Below, piece after piece: positions 15,201 to 21,413 of a stretch of DNA of 31,156 bases. The stretch is from positions 1 through 31,156 of IMG/VR virus record IMGVR_UViG_3300030002_000080; one strand, 5' to 3'. Below the pieces are notes generated by a model. It saw nothing but the letters and a program-made list of their open reading frames with translations, was not told where the DNA came from and did not search any database. The stretch is from a virus. Within the stretch, counting starts at the first letter, position 1; the number at the start of each line of letters is the position of its first letter. Position numbers and translations under genes: made by a program.

Positions 15201-15409
15201 CATTCACGCCTGACCTGAATCACCGGTTCGTGTACCACGCACCGGACGAAGAGAAGAAGCTCCTGCACGAGGCAACTCGACGGGAGTGCCTGACACTGGC
15301 GCACTTCTTTGACGGATCCCTGCCCGACGGCCGGGAGAAGGCCCTGGCGATCACCAAGCTGGAAGAGGCGATGTTCTGGGCCAATGCCGCGATCGCGAGG
15401 CACCGATGA
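15197..15409 (+). CDS. acb2: Acb2/Tad1 hairpin-domain protein (anti-CBASS/anti-Thoeris sponge)
   Basis: 70 aa, ATG overlapping the Tad2-like stop (ATGA). The N-terminal HRFVYHAP (9-16) and the C-terminal helix PDGREKALAITKLEE followed by AMFWANAAIAR (43-68) are the signature of the Acb2/Tad1 hairpin domain. Acb2 forms hexamers that sequester CBASS cyclic di- and trinucleotides. Tad1 proteins sharing this domain bind gcADPR. At 70 aa it has the short Acb2 form without the extra Tad1 domain. The usual DSRE is DGRE here. Which messenger is bound must be tested. Confidence 0.88.
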   Translation: MTFTPDLNHRFVYHAPDEEKKLLHEATRRECLTLAHFFDGSLPDGREKALAITKLEEAMFWANAAIARHR

Positions 15410-15588
15410 CGCCGGCGGAGATGTCGAAGTTGCTGTTCTGCGCCCGTGAGGAGATGTCCATGTGGGCTGACGTCGTGGAGATCCGCACTGGCGAGAGGCC
15501 CGAGCACACACTCGGCCTGATCAGCCAGATCGACGCCTACCGGGCCGAGCAGGGTTGGTCGCCGGACGGCTTCGGGGGCGAGTCATGA
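15406..15588 (+). CDS. Hypothetical 60-aa protein coupled to the sponge genes
   Basis: ATG overlapping the acb2-like stop (ATGA). A helical peptide with two helices (about 3-25, EMSKLLFCAREEMSMWADVV, and 34-48). No known family is recognised. Third gene of a coupled set with two second-messenger sponges, so a counter-defence role is plausible by context. Confidence 0.68.
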   Translation: MTPAEMSKLLFCAREEMSMWADVVEIRTGERPEHTLGLISQIDAYRAEQGWSPDGFGGES

Positions 15589-16079
15589 TCCGCGAAGCCT
15601 GCGCGTGCGGCGCCACGTTCCTGGCCGACTTCTCCGAGTTCAAGGGAGCGACATCCACCAGGGAGTGCGATGCGGCCGAGGCATGGCGCAAGGACCACAA
15701 GCACAGGGCCACGGCTCAGGAGGCGCTGGCTGCCCTGCCGGCCGACTGGAAGCCGCTAAGCCAGCGTGAGGGCTCTGGGTCGGTCAGCAGCATCCACGAC
15801 CCGGACATGTACGCCCTCAACAAGGACTACATCCTCAACGGCGATCTCGATCCTGTGTGGATCGGGGCCACTGGCCAGCCGGAGTACTTCGCCACATGGG
15901 CCAGGTACCAGGGCTCGCTCAACCGGGAGCAGGACCTTCCGCAGCACTCGCACTACGCCGCGGGCGTGGACTACCTCATCAACCAGGAGGGCAAGCCTGT
16001 GTGGATCAGCAAGGACTGGGAGGAGCCGGACGACTTCAAGGCGTGGGCCGGCATGTACGTCGGGGTGAACCGCATATGA
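15585..16079 (+). CDS. Hypothetical protein with internal duplication
   Basis: 164 aa, ATG overlapping the previous stop. The N-terminus has C6/C8, C28 and His residues, possibly a zinc site. Two copies of a roughly 36-residue unit follow, at about 76-110 and 124-160. They share Y-A-x-x-x-D-Y, a short acidic turn, the P-V-W-I strand, and A-x-x-x-Y-x-G near the end. The unit could be a small binding module. The function is unknown, and the gene is translationally coupled to the anti-defence genes. Confidence 0.7.
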   Translation: MIREACACGATFLADFSEFKGATSTRECDAAEAWRKDHKHRATAQEALAALPADWKPLSQREGSGSVSSIHDPDMYALNKDYILNGDLDPVWIGATGQPEYFATWARYQGSLNREQDLPQHSHYAAGVDYLINQEGKPVWISKDWEEPDDFKAWAGMYVGVNRI

Positions 16080-16327
16080 CCGACAAGCCGAAGAAGTTCG
16101 ACGGCCACCGGCCGGACTTCGTCATCATGGACGAGATCACCGCCATCGCGGACAACGTCAAGTGGACCTGCTACTGCGGGTCCAAGGGCCACGGGATGGC
16201 CGACATGTTCGAGCACGCCCGTGTGCACCTCGACAGGGAGGGAGAGGTGGCTCTCGACCTCCGTTCCACCGATTACAGCATCATCGACCCGAAGGAGACC
16301 GACCATGGCTACAACAACTCAAAATGA
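16076..16327 (+). CDS. Small zinc-like protein
   Basis: 83 aa, ATG overlapping the previous stop. C32/C34 with H47 and H51 (CYCG ... EHARVH) is a possible C2H2-type site. The remainder is acidic. No family is recognised. The last 23 bp overlap the next gene. Confidence 0.65.
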   Translation: MTDKPKKFDGHRPDFVIMDEITAIADNVKWTCYCGSKGHGMADMFEHARVHLDREGEVALDLRSTDYSIIDPKETDHGYNNSK

Positions 16328-16523
16328 CCTGTGGGACCGGGTCCAGCGCCTGGAGGCCGAGCTGGCCTCCACCAAGGGCACGGACTGGACCAAGATGAAC
16401 CGCCTCGAGCTGGACCTGCAGGAGTCCCAGCGCAAGGTCCGCGAGCTCGAGGAGCAGCTGGCCCACCCACCGGTGAAGGCCACCTTCCCGAGGACCTGCC
16501 CGGCCTGCGGGGAGAAGCTGTGA
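16305..16523 (+). CDS. Coiled-coil protein with C-terminal CPAC
   Basis: 72 aa, ATG after AAGGAGACC, starting inside the preceding gene. A coiled coil spans about 8-53 (heptads of Leu, Val and Arg/Glu). C65/C68 (CPAC) at the end may pair with a second subunit to hold zinc. The function is unknown; it is probably a dimer. Confidence 0.68.
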   Translation: MATTTQNDLWDRVQRLEAELASTKGTDWTKMNRLELDLQESQRKVRELEEQLAHPPVKATFPRTCPACGEKL

Positions 16524-16633
16524 GGGAGATGCTCTGGCGCCTGCTCGGATGGGTCATCGAGCGGGTGATGGGGGCCGTCATGACCTTCATCTACTGGGAC
16601 CAGAGTCGAAAGAAGAGTCCACAAGAGGCATGA
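16520..16633 (+). CDS. 37-aa membrane peptide
   Basis: GTG start overlapping the previous stop (GTGA). The hydrophobic stretch at about 4-26 (Trp, Leu, Val, Ile, Met, Phe, with one Arg/Glu pair) could be a transmembrane or amphipathic membrane helix. A basic tail (SRKKS) follows. The function is unknown. It closes the run of coupled small genes. Confidence 0.5.
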   Translation: MREMLWRLLGWVIERVMGAVMTFIYWDQSRKKSPQEA

Positions 16634-16662
16634 GCAGGCAGGTTCTGCACCCTAAGCGCACG

Positions 16663-16668
16663 TAGAAT
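16663..16668 (+). promoter_or_regulatory. -10 element for leaderless transcription of the HTH gene
   Basis: TAGAAT lies 8 nt before the ATG at 16677, with no Shine-Dalgarno in between. This spacing is typical of actinobacterial promoters that give leaderless mRNA. No good -35 was found, which is also common for this class. Confidence 0.5.
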
Positions 16669-16676
16669 CGTTGACC

Positions 16677-16898
16677 ATGACCAGTCCTGACATGTCCTCC
16701 GTCGTTGTCCTGAAGATCCCCCAGGTGGCCGAGATCCTCGGCTGCTCGGATCGCCACATCTACCGGCTCATCGAGTCCGGTGCCCTGCCGGCTGTCGACA
16801 TCAGCCCGCCGGGGAGCCAGCGGTCAAGAACGAGGATCCGGTTCCACGACCTTGAGTCATACATCCAGAGCAGCATCCAGAAGATCGACACCACCTAA
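16677..16898 (+). CDS. Excisionase/AlpA-like HTH protein
   Basis: 73 aa. Residues about 12-62 match the MerR/excisionase winged helix (KIPQVAEILGCSDRHIYRLI, then GALPAVDI and a basic wing RSRTRIRFHDLESYI). Such proteins bind DNA as regulators or directionality factors. No integrase is in the window, so regulation of the following genes is the more likely role. It has its own promoter candidate and probably a leaderless start. Confidence 0.8.
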   Translation: MTSPDMSSVVVLKIPQVAEILGCSDRHIYRLIESGALPAVDISPPGSQRSRTRIRFHDLESYIQSSIQKIDTT

Positions 16899-16906
16899 GG
16901 AGCACC

Positions 16907-17911
16907 ATGCCCGCTGAATACGAGGAGGGCTGGGTCGCGCACACCGCTGCGTGGCACCAGCTCGCCGACATCAAGCAAGATCGGCCCCGCACATGGGAGG
17001 CCGCCAAGGAGGGCTACCTGAACTGGGAGCCTAAGGCCGTCCCGATCTACGCCGCGGTACCAGCCGTCGACCCGGCGACCATCGCACGCGGGGTGGAGAA
17101 CGAGTACTTCGAGATCCCCGGCTGGCACCAGGTCGTCCGCGACGACAACAAGGAGATCCTGACCATCCAGCCGGACTCCCTGGCCATCATCGGCAACAAC
17201 GAGTTCGGCAACCTCGTCGAGTACATCATGGGCGTCGACATCCCCGGCATGCCGCCGCTGTCCTTCGACACCCTCTCGGTGCTCAAGGGCGGCCGCATCG
17301 TGGCTGTCTCGCTCAAGCTGGAGACCCCCTTCCAGATCCCCGGCGATGACTCCCTGACGTACGGCTACATGCACTTCTGGACCCGCCACGACGGCCTGGG
17401 CGGCATGAAGTGCGGGCCGGGGATGTTCCGCATCGTCTGCTCGAACACCCAGTCAATGGCAGAGGCGTTCATGGACGCCAAGCACGCCGCCATGACCATC
17501 CGGCACACCCGCAACTGGGCGACCCGGGTGGAGGAGGCCCGCCGCTCGATGGTGGCCTCCCTGGGCCAGATGCAGGCGTGGGAGGTCATGGCCAAGGACA
17601 TGGCGAAGACCCCGGTCCGGGAGGCCGACCTCGAGTGGTTCCTGGACAAGTGGCTGCCGTTCTCCTCGGACATGACGGACCGCCAGAAGGACACCATCGG
17701 AAGCAAGCGCAGGGCCTTCCTGACGGCCTACGACAGCGCCACCTGTGAATCCATCCGCGGAACCGTCTACGGGCTCTCACAGGCCGCCGTGGAGGTCTGC
17801 GATCACGTGTTCCCGGCACAGTCGCTGGAGTCACGGGTGACCCGCACGATCGTCTCGGGGAACACCTACAAGGCCAAGGCTCTCGAGCTTGCCCGGAAGA
17901 TGTCGTCATGA
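16907..17911 (+). CDS. DUF932 phage/plasmid-like protein
   Basis: 334 aa, ATG after AAGGAG. The sequence has the DUF932 layout: an N-terminal region with KAVPIYAAV, a core with IIGNNEFGNLVEYI and GGRIVAVSLKL, the RIVCSNTQSMA segment (about 176-186), and a helical C-terminus. DUF932 proteins are common in phages and plasmids, often near replication genes, but their function is not established. The length is usual for the family. Its stop overlaps the next start. Confidence 0.85.
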   Translation: MPAEYEEGWVAHTAAWHQLADIKQDRPRTWEAAKEGYLNWEPKAVPIYAAVPAVDPATIARGVENEYFEIPGWHQVVRDDNKEILTIQPDSLAIIGNNEFGNLVEYIMGVDIPGMPPLSFDTLSVLKGGRIVAVSLKLETPFQIPGDDSLTYGYMHFWTRHDGLGGMKCGPGMFRIVCSNTQSMAEAFMDAKHAAMTIRHTRNWATRVEEARRSMVASLGQMQAWEVMAKDMAKTPVREADLEWFLDKWLPFSSDMTDRQKDTIGSKRRAFLTAYDSATCESIRGTVYGLSQAAVEVCDHVFPAQSLESRVTRTIVSGNTYKAKALELARKMSS

Positions 17912-18228
17912 GCGATGACCGGATGAAGAGGATCCACCTGAAGACCAAGTACACCGACGATGAGGGCACGATCGGCTTCGGCAACTACGCCGACGGCCAG
18001 CTCGCCATGCTGTTCGCCCCGGACACCGGGGAGCCGGCGTGGGCCCTGTCGATGAACCTGATCGCCTACGGCCTGGTCGCTCCCGAGAACCACGTCTACG
18101 TCGGCGGCTACTCCGAGCATGTGGGAATCGCCTCGTGCCTGCAGGACCAGGGCGTTGCGCAGCTGGAGGAGGAGATCATCTTCGGCCCGTTCAACACCCC
18201 CGCCTACCTGATGAGGGTGCTGCTCTGA
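17908..18228 (+). CDS. DUF4313-like protein
   Basis: 106 aa, ATG overlapping the DUF932 stop (ATGA). The pattern GQLAMLF ... GEPAWALSMNL, then VGGYSEHVGIASCL and a final beta strand resembles DUF4313 small proteins of mobile elements. The match is by eye and weak at single positions. No active-site residues are evident. The function is unknown. Confidence 0.62.
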   Translation: MSDDRMKRIHLKTKYTDDEGTIGFGNYADGQLAMLFAPDTGEPAWALSMNLIAYGLVAPENHVYVGGYSEHVGIASCLQDQGVAQLEEEIIFGPFNTPAYLMRVLL

Positions 18229-18229
18229 G

Positions 18230-18403
18230 ATGGCCAGGTGCTACCACGTGTGGGTCTGGCGCATGCGGTACGCGGAGGTCGACATCGTGTGCCGCGAGTG
18301 CGGGTGGGTGAGGTACTCGTGGGAGTCCCTCGACCTCGAGGGCGATCGCAGGAGGGCTGAGTACTCCCAGCAGGCTGCTCGTGAGTGGTCGCATGGCCGG
18401 TGA
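18230..18403 (+). CDS. 57-aa CxxC protein
   Basis: ATG one base after the previous stop, open to TGA at 18401-18403. C4, C21 and C24 (CREC) suggest a zinc knuckle. The rest is rich in Trp, Arg and Tyr and may bind nucleic acid. The stop codon lies within the left arm of a terminator hairpin. This frame is easily missed because of its size. Confidence 0.65.
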   Translation: MARCYHVWVWRMRYAEVDIVCRECGWVRYSWESLDLEGDRRRAEYSQQAAREWSHGR

Positions 18404-18435
18404 GGGGGAGGCATTGCGAGGGACCTCCCCCTCAC
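18400..18435 (+). terminator. Hairpin ending the 16.7-18.4 kb operon
   Basis: Perfect 12-bp inverted repeat GTGAGGGGGAGG (18400-18411) and its complement at 18424-18435, with a 12-nt loop. It overlaps the stop codon of the 57-aa gene. There is no T run. Confidence 0.72.
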
Positions 18436-18514
18436 GCTGGAAGGAGACCAGGCCTTCAGGGTCAGTCTAGGTAAGGCAGCCCTTGGCTCACACCCATCAA
18501 GCGCGTGTCAGCAG

Positions 18515-18542
18515 TAGACACCAGAGGACAACGCTGTACACT
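18515..18542 (+). promoter_or_regulatory. Promoter P1 with operator-like repeat
   Basis: TAGACA (18515-18520), 16-bp spacer, TACACT (18537-18542). The -10 lies in the loop of a perfect inverted repeat ACGCTG / CAGCGT (18531-18536, 18544-18549), so a dimeric repressor could block it. Transcription would start near 18549. Confidence 0.6.
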
Positions 18543-18608
18543 TCAGCGTGTTGGTGCATGGGTCGAGCTGTGTTGCCTCACGGTGAAGATCACTCTGGAT
18601 GCCTGACG

Positions 18609-18640
18609 AGGGCCCTTGGGAAGCGATTCCCGGGGGCCCT
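18609..18640 (+). terminator. Leader hairpin / attenuator after P1
   Basis: Inverted repeat 18609-18622 / 18627-18640 forms a 14-bp stem with two G-U pairs and a GCGA tetraloop. It lies about 60 nt downstream of the predicted P1 start and before any gene, so it could terminate or gate the P1 transcript. Confidence 0.62.
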
Positions 18641-18674
18641 TGGCATATCTCCATGAGGGATTACGTGACTGTAG

Positions 18675-18703
18675 TTGACAGTAATACCCCACTATGAGAC
18701 AAT
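18675..18703 (+). promoter_or_regulatory. Promoter P2
   Basis: TTGACA (18675-18680), 17-bp spacer, GACAAT (18698-18703). The -35 overlaps an inverted repeat ACTGT-AGTTG-ACAGT (18668-18682). Transcription would start near 18710 and run into the gene at 18871. Confidence 0.58.
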
Positions 18704-18762
18704 AGAGGCGTAGGGATTCCTATGCCTCGTGTCTCCCCCGTCACGAGCGTAGGACCCCTGCA

Positions 18763-18810
18763 AGGAAGGCCCCGGGTTGATCCGCCACAGGACATCCCCG
18801 GGGCCTTCCT
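18763..18810 (+). terminator. Leader hairpin after P2
   Basis: Perfect 14-bp stem AGGAAGGCCCCGGG (18763-18776) with its complement at 18797-18810 and a 20-nt loop. It sits about 50 nt after the predicted P2 start. It may act as an attenuator rather than an end-of-operon terminator, because no gene precedes it. Confidence 0.55.
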
Positions 18811-18817
18811 GCATGTC

Positions 18818-18842
18818 CGGCCCGGGTATTCCGCCTGGGCCG
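18818..18842 (+). terminator. Second hairpin of the P2 leader
   Basis: Inverted repeat 18818-18826 / 18834-18842 forms a 9-bp stem with one G-U and a 7-nt loop, followed by TTTCC. It ends 28 nt before the start codon at 18871. Confidence 0.45.
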
Positions 18843-18846
18843 TTTC

Positions 18847-18865
18847 CATGTCCGCAACGAAGGAG
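18847..18865 (+). repeat. 19-bp leader repeat, copy 1
   Basis: CATGTCCGCAACGAAGGAG is identical to 21533-21551. Both copies carry the Shine-Dalgarno (AAGGAG) of the following gene and lie just after a hairpin. Here the ATG opens a 9-codon frame (18848-18874) that stops at the next start (ATGA). Confidence 0.85.
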
Positions 18866-18870
18866 GAGCC

Positions 18871-19248
18871 ATGAAGGCTCAGGACAAGGCAATGCTCGAG
18901 CTCGTCACCAACCTGGTCACCGAGAAGGTCATCGAGACCATCGAGGAGATCGAGGTGCTCGTGAAGGCCGCCAAGAAGGAGGCCCGCAAGGAGCGCGAGG
19001 CCACGGCGCAGGCCAAGGCCAAGAAGGCTTCCAAGAAGGCCAAGAGGGCAGCCAAGAAGGAGGCTGCTTTCCAGGCTCGGTTGGACGCGGACTTCGCCGC
19101 CAGGTACCCCAATCTCCAGGGGATCTTGGACGACGCCGAGGCCGAGAAGAAGGCCTACCTCAACCCCAAGAAGTTCAACGCCCGCATCGGCTCCAACCCC
19201 TGGGTGCCGGCCGCTGACGTGCTTCCCGAGGCCAAGGTCACCAAGTAG
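18871..19248 (+). CDS. Basic Ala/Lys-rich coiled-coil protein
   Basis: 125 aa, ATG after GAAGGAGGAG. The N-terminal helix (about 5-32) is acidic and amphipathic. Residues about 33-67 are a Lys/Ala tract (AKAKKASKKAKRAAKKE) like histone tails, so DNA binding is likely. The C-terminal part (about 68-125) appears folded. It is the first gene after the two-promoter region and probably early expressed. No family is recognised. Confidence 0.72.
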   Translation: MKAQDKAMLELVTNLVTEKVIETIEEIEVLVKAAKKEARKEREATAQAKAKKASKKAKRAAKKEAAFQARLDADFAARYPNLQGILDDAEAEKKAYLNPKKFNARIGSNPWVPAADVLPEAKVTK

Positions 19249-19357
19249 ATCCCTGTCGCACTTGGCGGTGTCTCCTGCGGGAGGCGCCGCCACTGAGCCG
19301 CAGGGCTCATCAGGTTCCACCATCCGGTGGGGCCTTCGCTATGAGAAGGGCAAGGCA
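19249..19357 (+). promoter_or_regulatory. Three consecutive tetraloop hairpins
   Basis: Three stems follow each other: 19264-19275 / 19280-19291 (12 bp, two G-U, loop TGCG), 19294-19299 / 19304-19309 (6 bp, loop GCAG) and 19317-19321 / 19326-19330 (5 bp, loop ATCC). They lie between two genes with no promoter in between. They could be a terminator, an RNA-processing site or a leader for the next gene. Confidence 0.55.
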
Positions 19358-20035
19358 ATGTCCGCAATGACAGAACAGACCGTCTCCCGGCGCAAGTACG
19401 GCTTCTGCGCCAAGGGCCTGGACGGGAGCACCGGCCACCTGCACATGAAGGTCGAAAGCACCAACTACGTGTGCGACGAGCACCGCGGGACTCCCGGCTA
19501 CTACTTGGGGTGCGCCAGCTGCGGGACGGCGTGGTCGGACGGCGAGAGCCGGGACTACGTCTGCCGCAACTGCCTGGTCGGCTACATCGAGTACCAGGAC
19601 CGCAAGATCAGGGGCCTCGAGCTGAACATCAAGGGCTACGAGGCCGACATGAGGGGCACGATGGCCGCCCTTCAGGAGGTACGAGCAGAGAAGACCTCGA
19701 TGGAGCGCGAGCTCACCAGCCTGCGGGCCGAGGTCATCACCTGGCGTGTCAACGCCACTCTGGCCCAGCACGAGGCCGAGGCCGACATCGACCAGGCCGA
19801 CGACCACGGCTACGACCGCGGCTACCACCAGTGCATGCGGGACATGTTCGTCCACCTGCTCACGTGGAAGATCGCCCACGCCGGCAGCGGCGGCGTCGAG
19901 GTGCTGGACCAGATGAACATCCCCGTGCACGCCAGCCACCTGACGCTCGGTGAGTACCTCGAGCGCCAGATGGACCTGTACTTCACCTCGCCGGACAACT
20001 GCGGGTGGGACCAGGACTGGACGGCGGAGTCATGA
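19358..20035 (+). CDS. Zinc-finger and coiled-coil protein
   Basis: 225 aa, ATG after AAGGGCAAGG. Cysteines C17, C39 with H42, C52/C55 (CASC) and C69/C72 (CRNC) indicate one or two zinc sites in the first 72 residues. A coiled coil follows (about 80-135), and the C-terminal part is acidic and mixed. It could be a DNA- or RNA-binding regulator. No family is recognised. Its stop overlaps the next start. Confidence 0.72.
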   Translation: MSAMTEQTVSRRKYGFCAKGLDGSTGHLHMKVESTNYVCDEHRGTPGYYLGCASCGTAWSDGESRDYVCRNCLVGYIEYQDRKIRGLELNIKGYEADMRGTMAALQEVRAEKTSMERELTSLRAEVITWRVNATLAQHEAEADIDQADDHGYDRGYHQCMRDMFVHLLTWKIAHAGSGGVEVLDQMNIPVHASHLTLGEYLERQMDLYFTSPDNCGWDQDWTAES

Positions 20036-20793
20036 GCAGCGACACCCGCAAGGACGAGGAGGGCTGCTGGACGGTGCTGGTCGCCGCCCAGGTGCACGCT
20101 CCCTCCATGCAGGCAGCCCAGCAGCTGCTGATGGACAAGATGCTGGTGCGGCCCAACTCCGACGCGTTCCCCGAGCTCGAGTGCTGGTGGATCGCCGAGG
20201 ATGAGCGTTACGACGGGTCGGACAACGACTCGGCCGTGATGGTCTACATGGGCAAGCAGGACGAGTGGGCCGAGAAGTTCGCCAAGTACCGGGACTTCCC
20301 GCCCTGCACGGTCTGCGAGATGGACATCATGGACACGGAGATGTGCCCGAATTGCAAGACCGAGTGCCTGCACTGCTGCGGATGCGGGGACCATGACCTC
20401 GTCCCGTGGCAGCACCGGGTCGACCGGGTACTCGAGCTCTACGCCCGTCACGACCGGGGCGTGGAGGATCACGTCACGCTCATCAAGGACTTGATGACCG
20501 ACCTCGTCCTCGAGGTCGGCACCATGGAACTGGACGAGCAGGACGTGTGGGAGGCAGCCGTGCGAATGGCCCAGGCCGAGAAGGACGAGTTCGGTGAGAA
20601 CACCGGCAACTCCCGAAGGATCCAGGTCAAGGCTGACCGTGAGAACCACGAATGGCGTTGGGCCACCTGGACCGACTGCCCCACCGAGCCCGGTGGCGCT
20701 GACGACGACCTGATCGACATCCGCGATACCGGGATGACGGTCTGGTCGGTCGTCCTTGTCGATGAGTACCTCGCATCGGAGCGTGAGTCATGA
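20032..20793 (+). CDS. Cys-rich protein
   Basis: 253 aa, ATG overlapping the previous stop (ATGA). The N-terminal domain (about 10-75) looks alpha/beta (CWTVLVAAQVHAPSMQAA). A cysteine cluster at 92-118 (CTVC, CPNC, CLHCCGC) has eight Cys and could bind two zinc ions. A helical, acidic part and a beta-rich end follow. The function is unknown. Confidence 0.7.
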   Translation: MSSDTRKDEEGCWTVLVAAQVHAPSMQAAQQLLMDKMLVRPNSDAFPELECWWIAEDERYDGSDNDSAVMVYMGKQDEWAEKFAKYRDFPPCTVCEMDIMDTEMCPNCKTECLHCCGCGDHDLVPWQHRVDRVLELYARHDRGVEDHVTLIKDLMTDLVLEVGTMELDEQDVWEAAVRMAQAEKDEFGENTGNSRRIQVKADRENHEWRWATWTDCPTEPGGADDDLIDIRDTGMTVWSVVLVDEYLASERES

Positions 20794-21035
20794 CCACCTT
20801 TGATGACGACTTCGTCCGGCTGCCCACGCTGGTTGCCGGCGATGTCAACATCCCGCTGGTCAAGCTGGGCCTGGAGTGGCCTCCTCCCGAGGAGGTCAAC
20901 TTCATGGGCCTGCTGTACCGCAGGATCCGCATGTCGCAGTTCACCGACGAGCAGATCGCTGGCATGGACCACATGGCCCGTGGGGCCGAGTACGAGTTCG
21001 TGGGCATCGACCCAGATTGGAAGGAGGAGTCATGA
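20790..21035 (+). CDS. Hypothetical 81-aa protein
   Basis: ATG overlapping the previous stop (ATGA). The product is acidic and mixed alpha/beta (FVRLPTLVAGDVNIPLV, then FTDEQIAGMDHMARG). Its end supplies the Shine-Dalgarno AAGGAGGAG for the next gene. No family is recognised. Confidence 0.68.
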   Translation: MTTFDDDFVRLPTLVAGDVNIPLVKLGLEWPPPEEVNFMGLLYRRIRMSQFTDEQIAGMDHMARGAEYEFVGIDPDWKEES

Positions 21036-21325
21036 AGGTATGGCTGCAGACGCTGGGCTGCATCGCTGTGCTGGCGGTCATCCTGATCGCCATCAGCGCA
21101 CGCAGCTCCGCACCGATCACCCAGCCCCCGTCCATCGAGGGCCGGGAGCAGGCCAGCATCGCCGCCATGGAGGACGCCTGGTCGTACCAGACCTCCATGG
21201 TGAAGTTCAAGGCGTGCGGTGCCTACAGCACCAAGAAGGACAGCGCATGGGAGTCGTTCAACTCCGGCGCCCAGGGAGCCGTCCTGTACGTCACCTGGGA
21301 CGAGTTCATGGCGTCGCACTGCTGA
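21032..21325 (+). CDS. Small secreted or membrane-anchored protein
   Basis: 97 aa, ATG after AAGGAGGAG. Residues 1-25 form a signal-anchor (MKVWLQTLGCIAVLAVILIA). The remaining 70 residues would be outside the cell and include two cysteines (about C62 and C97) that could form a disulphide. Candidates are a superinfection-exclusion or lysis accessory protein, both by inference. A terminator follows directly. Confidence 0.68.
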   Translation: MKVWLQTLGCIAVLAVILIAISARSSAPITQPPSIEGREQASIAAMEDAWSYQTSMVKFKACGAYSTKKDSAWESFNSGAQGAVLYVTWDEFMASHC

Positions 21326-21331
21326 TGAGCC

Positions 21332-21370
21332 GGTGGAGGGAGGGTTCCGGGTTGGTTGCCTCCCTCCACC
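21332..21370 (+). terminator. Terminator before P3
   Basis: Perfect 12-bp inverted repeat 21332-21343 / 21359-21370 with a 15-nt loop, plus flanking GATGA/TCATC pairing. It ends the 18.9-21.3 kb transcript just before the next promoter. Confidence 0.75.
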
Positions 21371-21378
21371 TCATCGCG

Positions 21379-21407
21379 TTGCAGCGCAAGGCTTTTCCTA
21401 GTAGAAT
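21379..21407 (+). promoter_or_regulatory. Promoter P3
   Basis: TTGCAG (21379-21384), 17-bp spacer, TAGAAT (21402-21407). It directly follows a terminator and precedes a 144-nt leader. Transcription would start near 21414. Confidence 0.62.
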
Positions 21408-21413
21408 GGTTCC

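Larger units (their letters stand above)
18436..18870 (+). promoter_or_regulatory. Regulatory intergenic region
   Basis: A 435-bp stretch without a convincing gene. It holds two promoter candidates (18515-18542, 18675-18703), two inverted repeats overlapping promoter elements, and hairpins at 18609-18640, 18726-18747, 18763-18810 and 18818-18842. The layout (promoter, short leader, hairpin, repeated) suggests attenuated early transcription into the 18.9-21.3 kb genes. A 50-codon frame (18722-18874) without a Shine-Dalgarno is not called. Confidence 0.6.

Noticed and set aside
16677-16898. Sign of a lysogeny module (excisionase-like HTH)
   Set aside because: No integrase, att-like repeat or repressor pair nearby. 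AlpA/Xis-like HTH proteins also serve as plain regulators.
18722-18874. 50-codon frame before the gene at 18871, ending in ATGA
   Set aside because: No Shine-Dalgarno, it runs through three hairpins, and composition is Pro/Arg-rich like non-coding GC-rich DNA. A leader peptide cannot be excluded.
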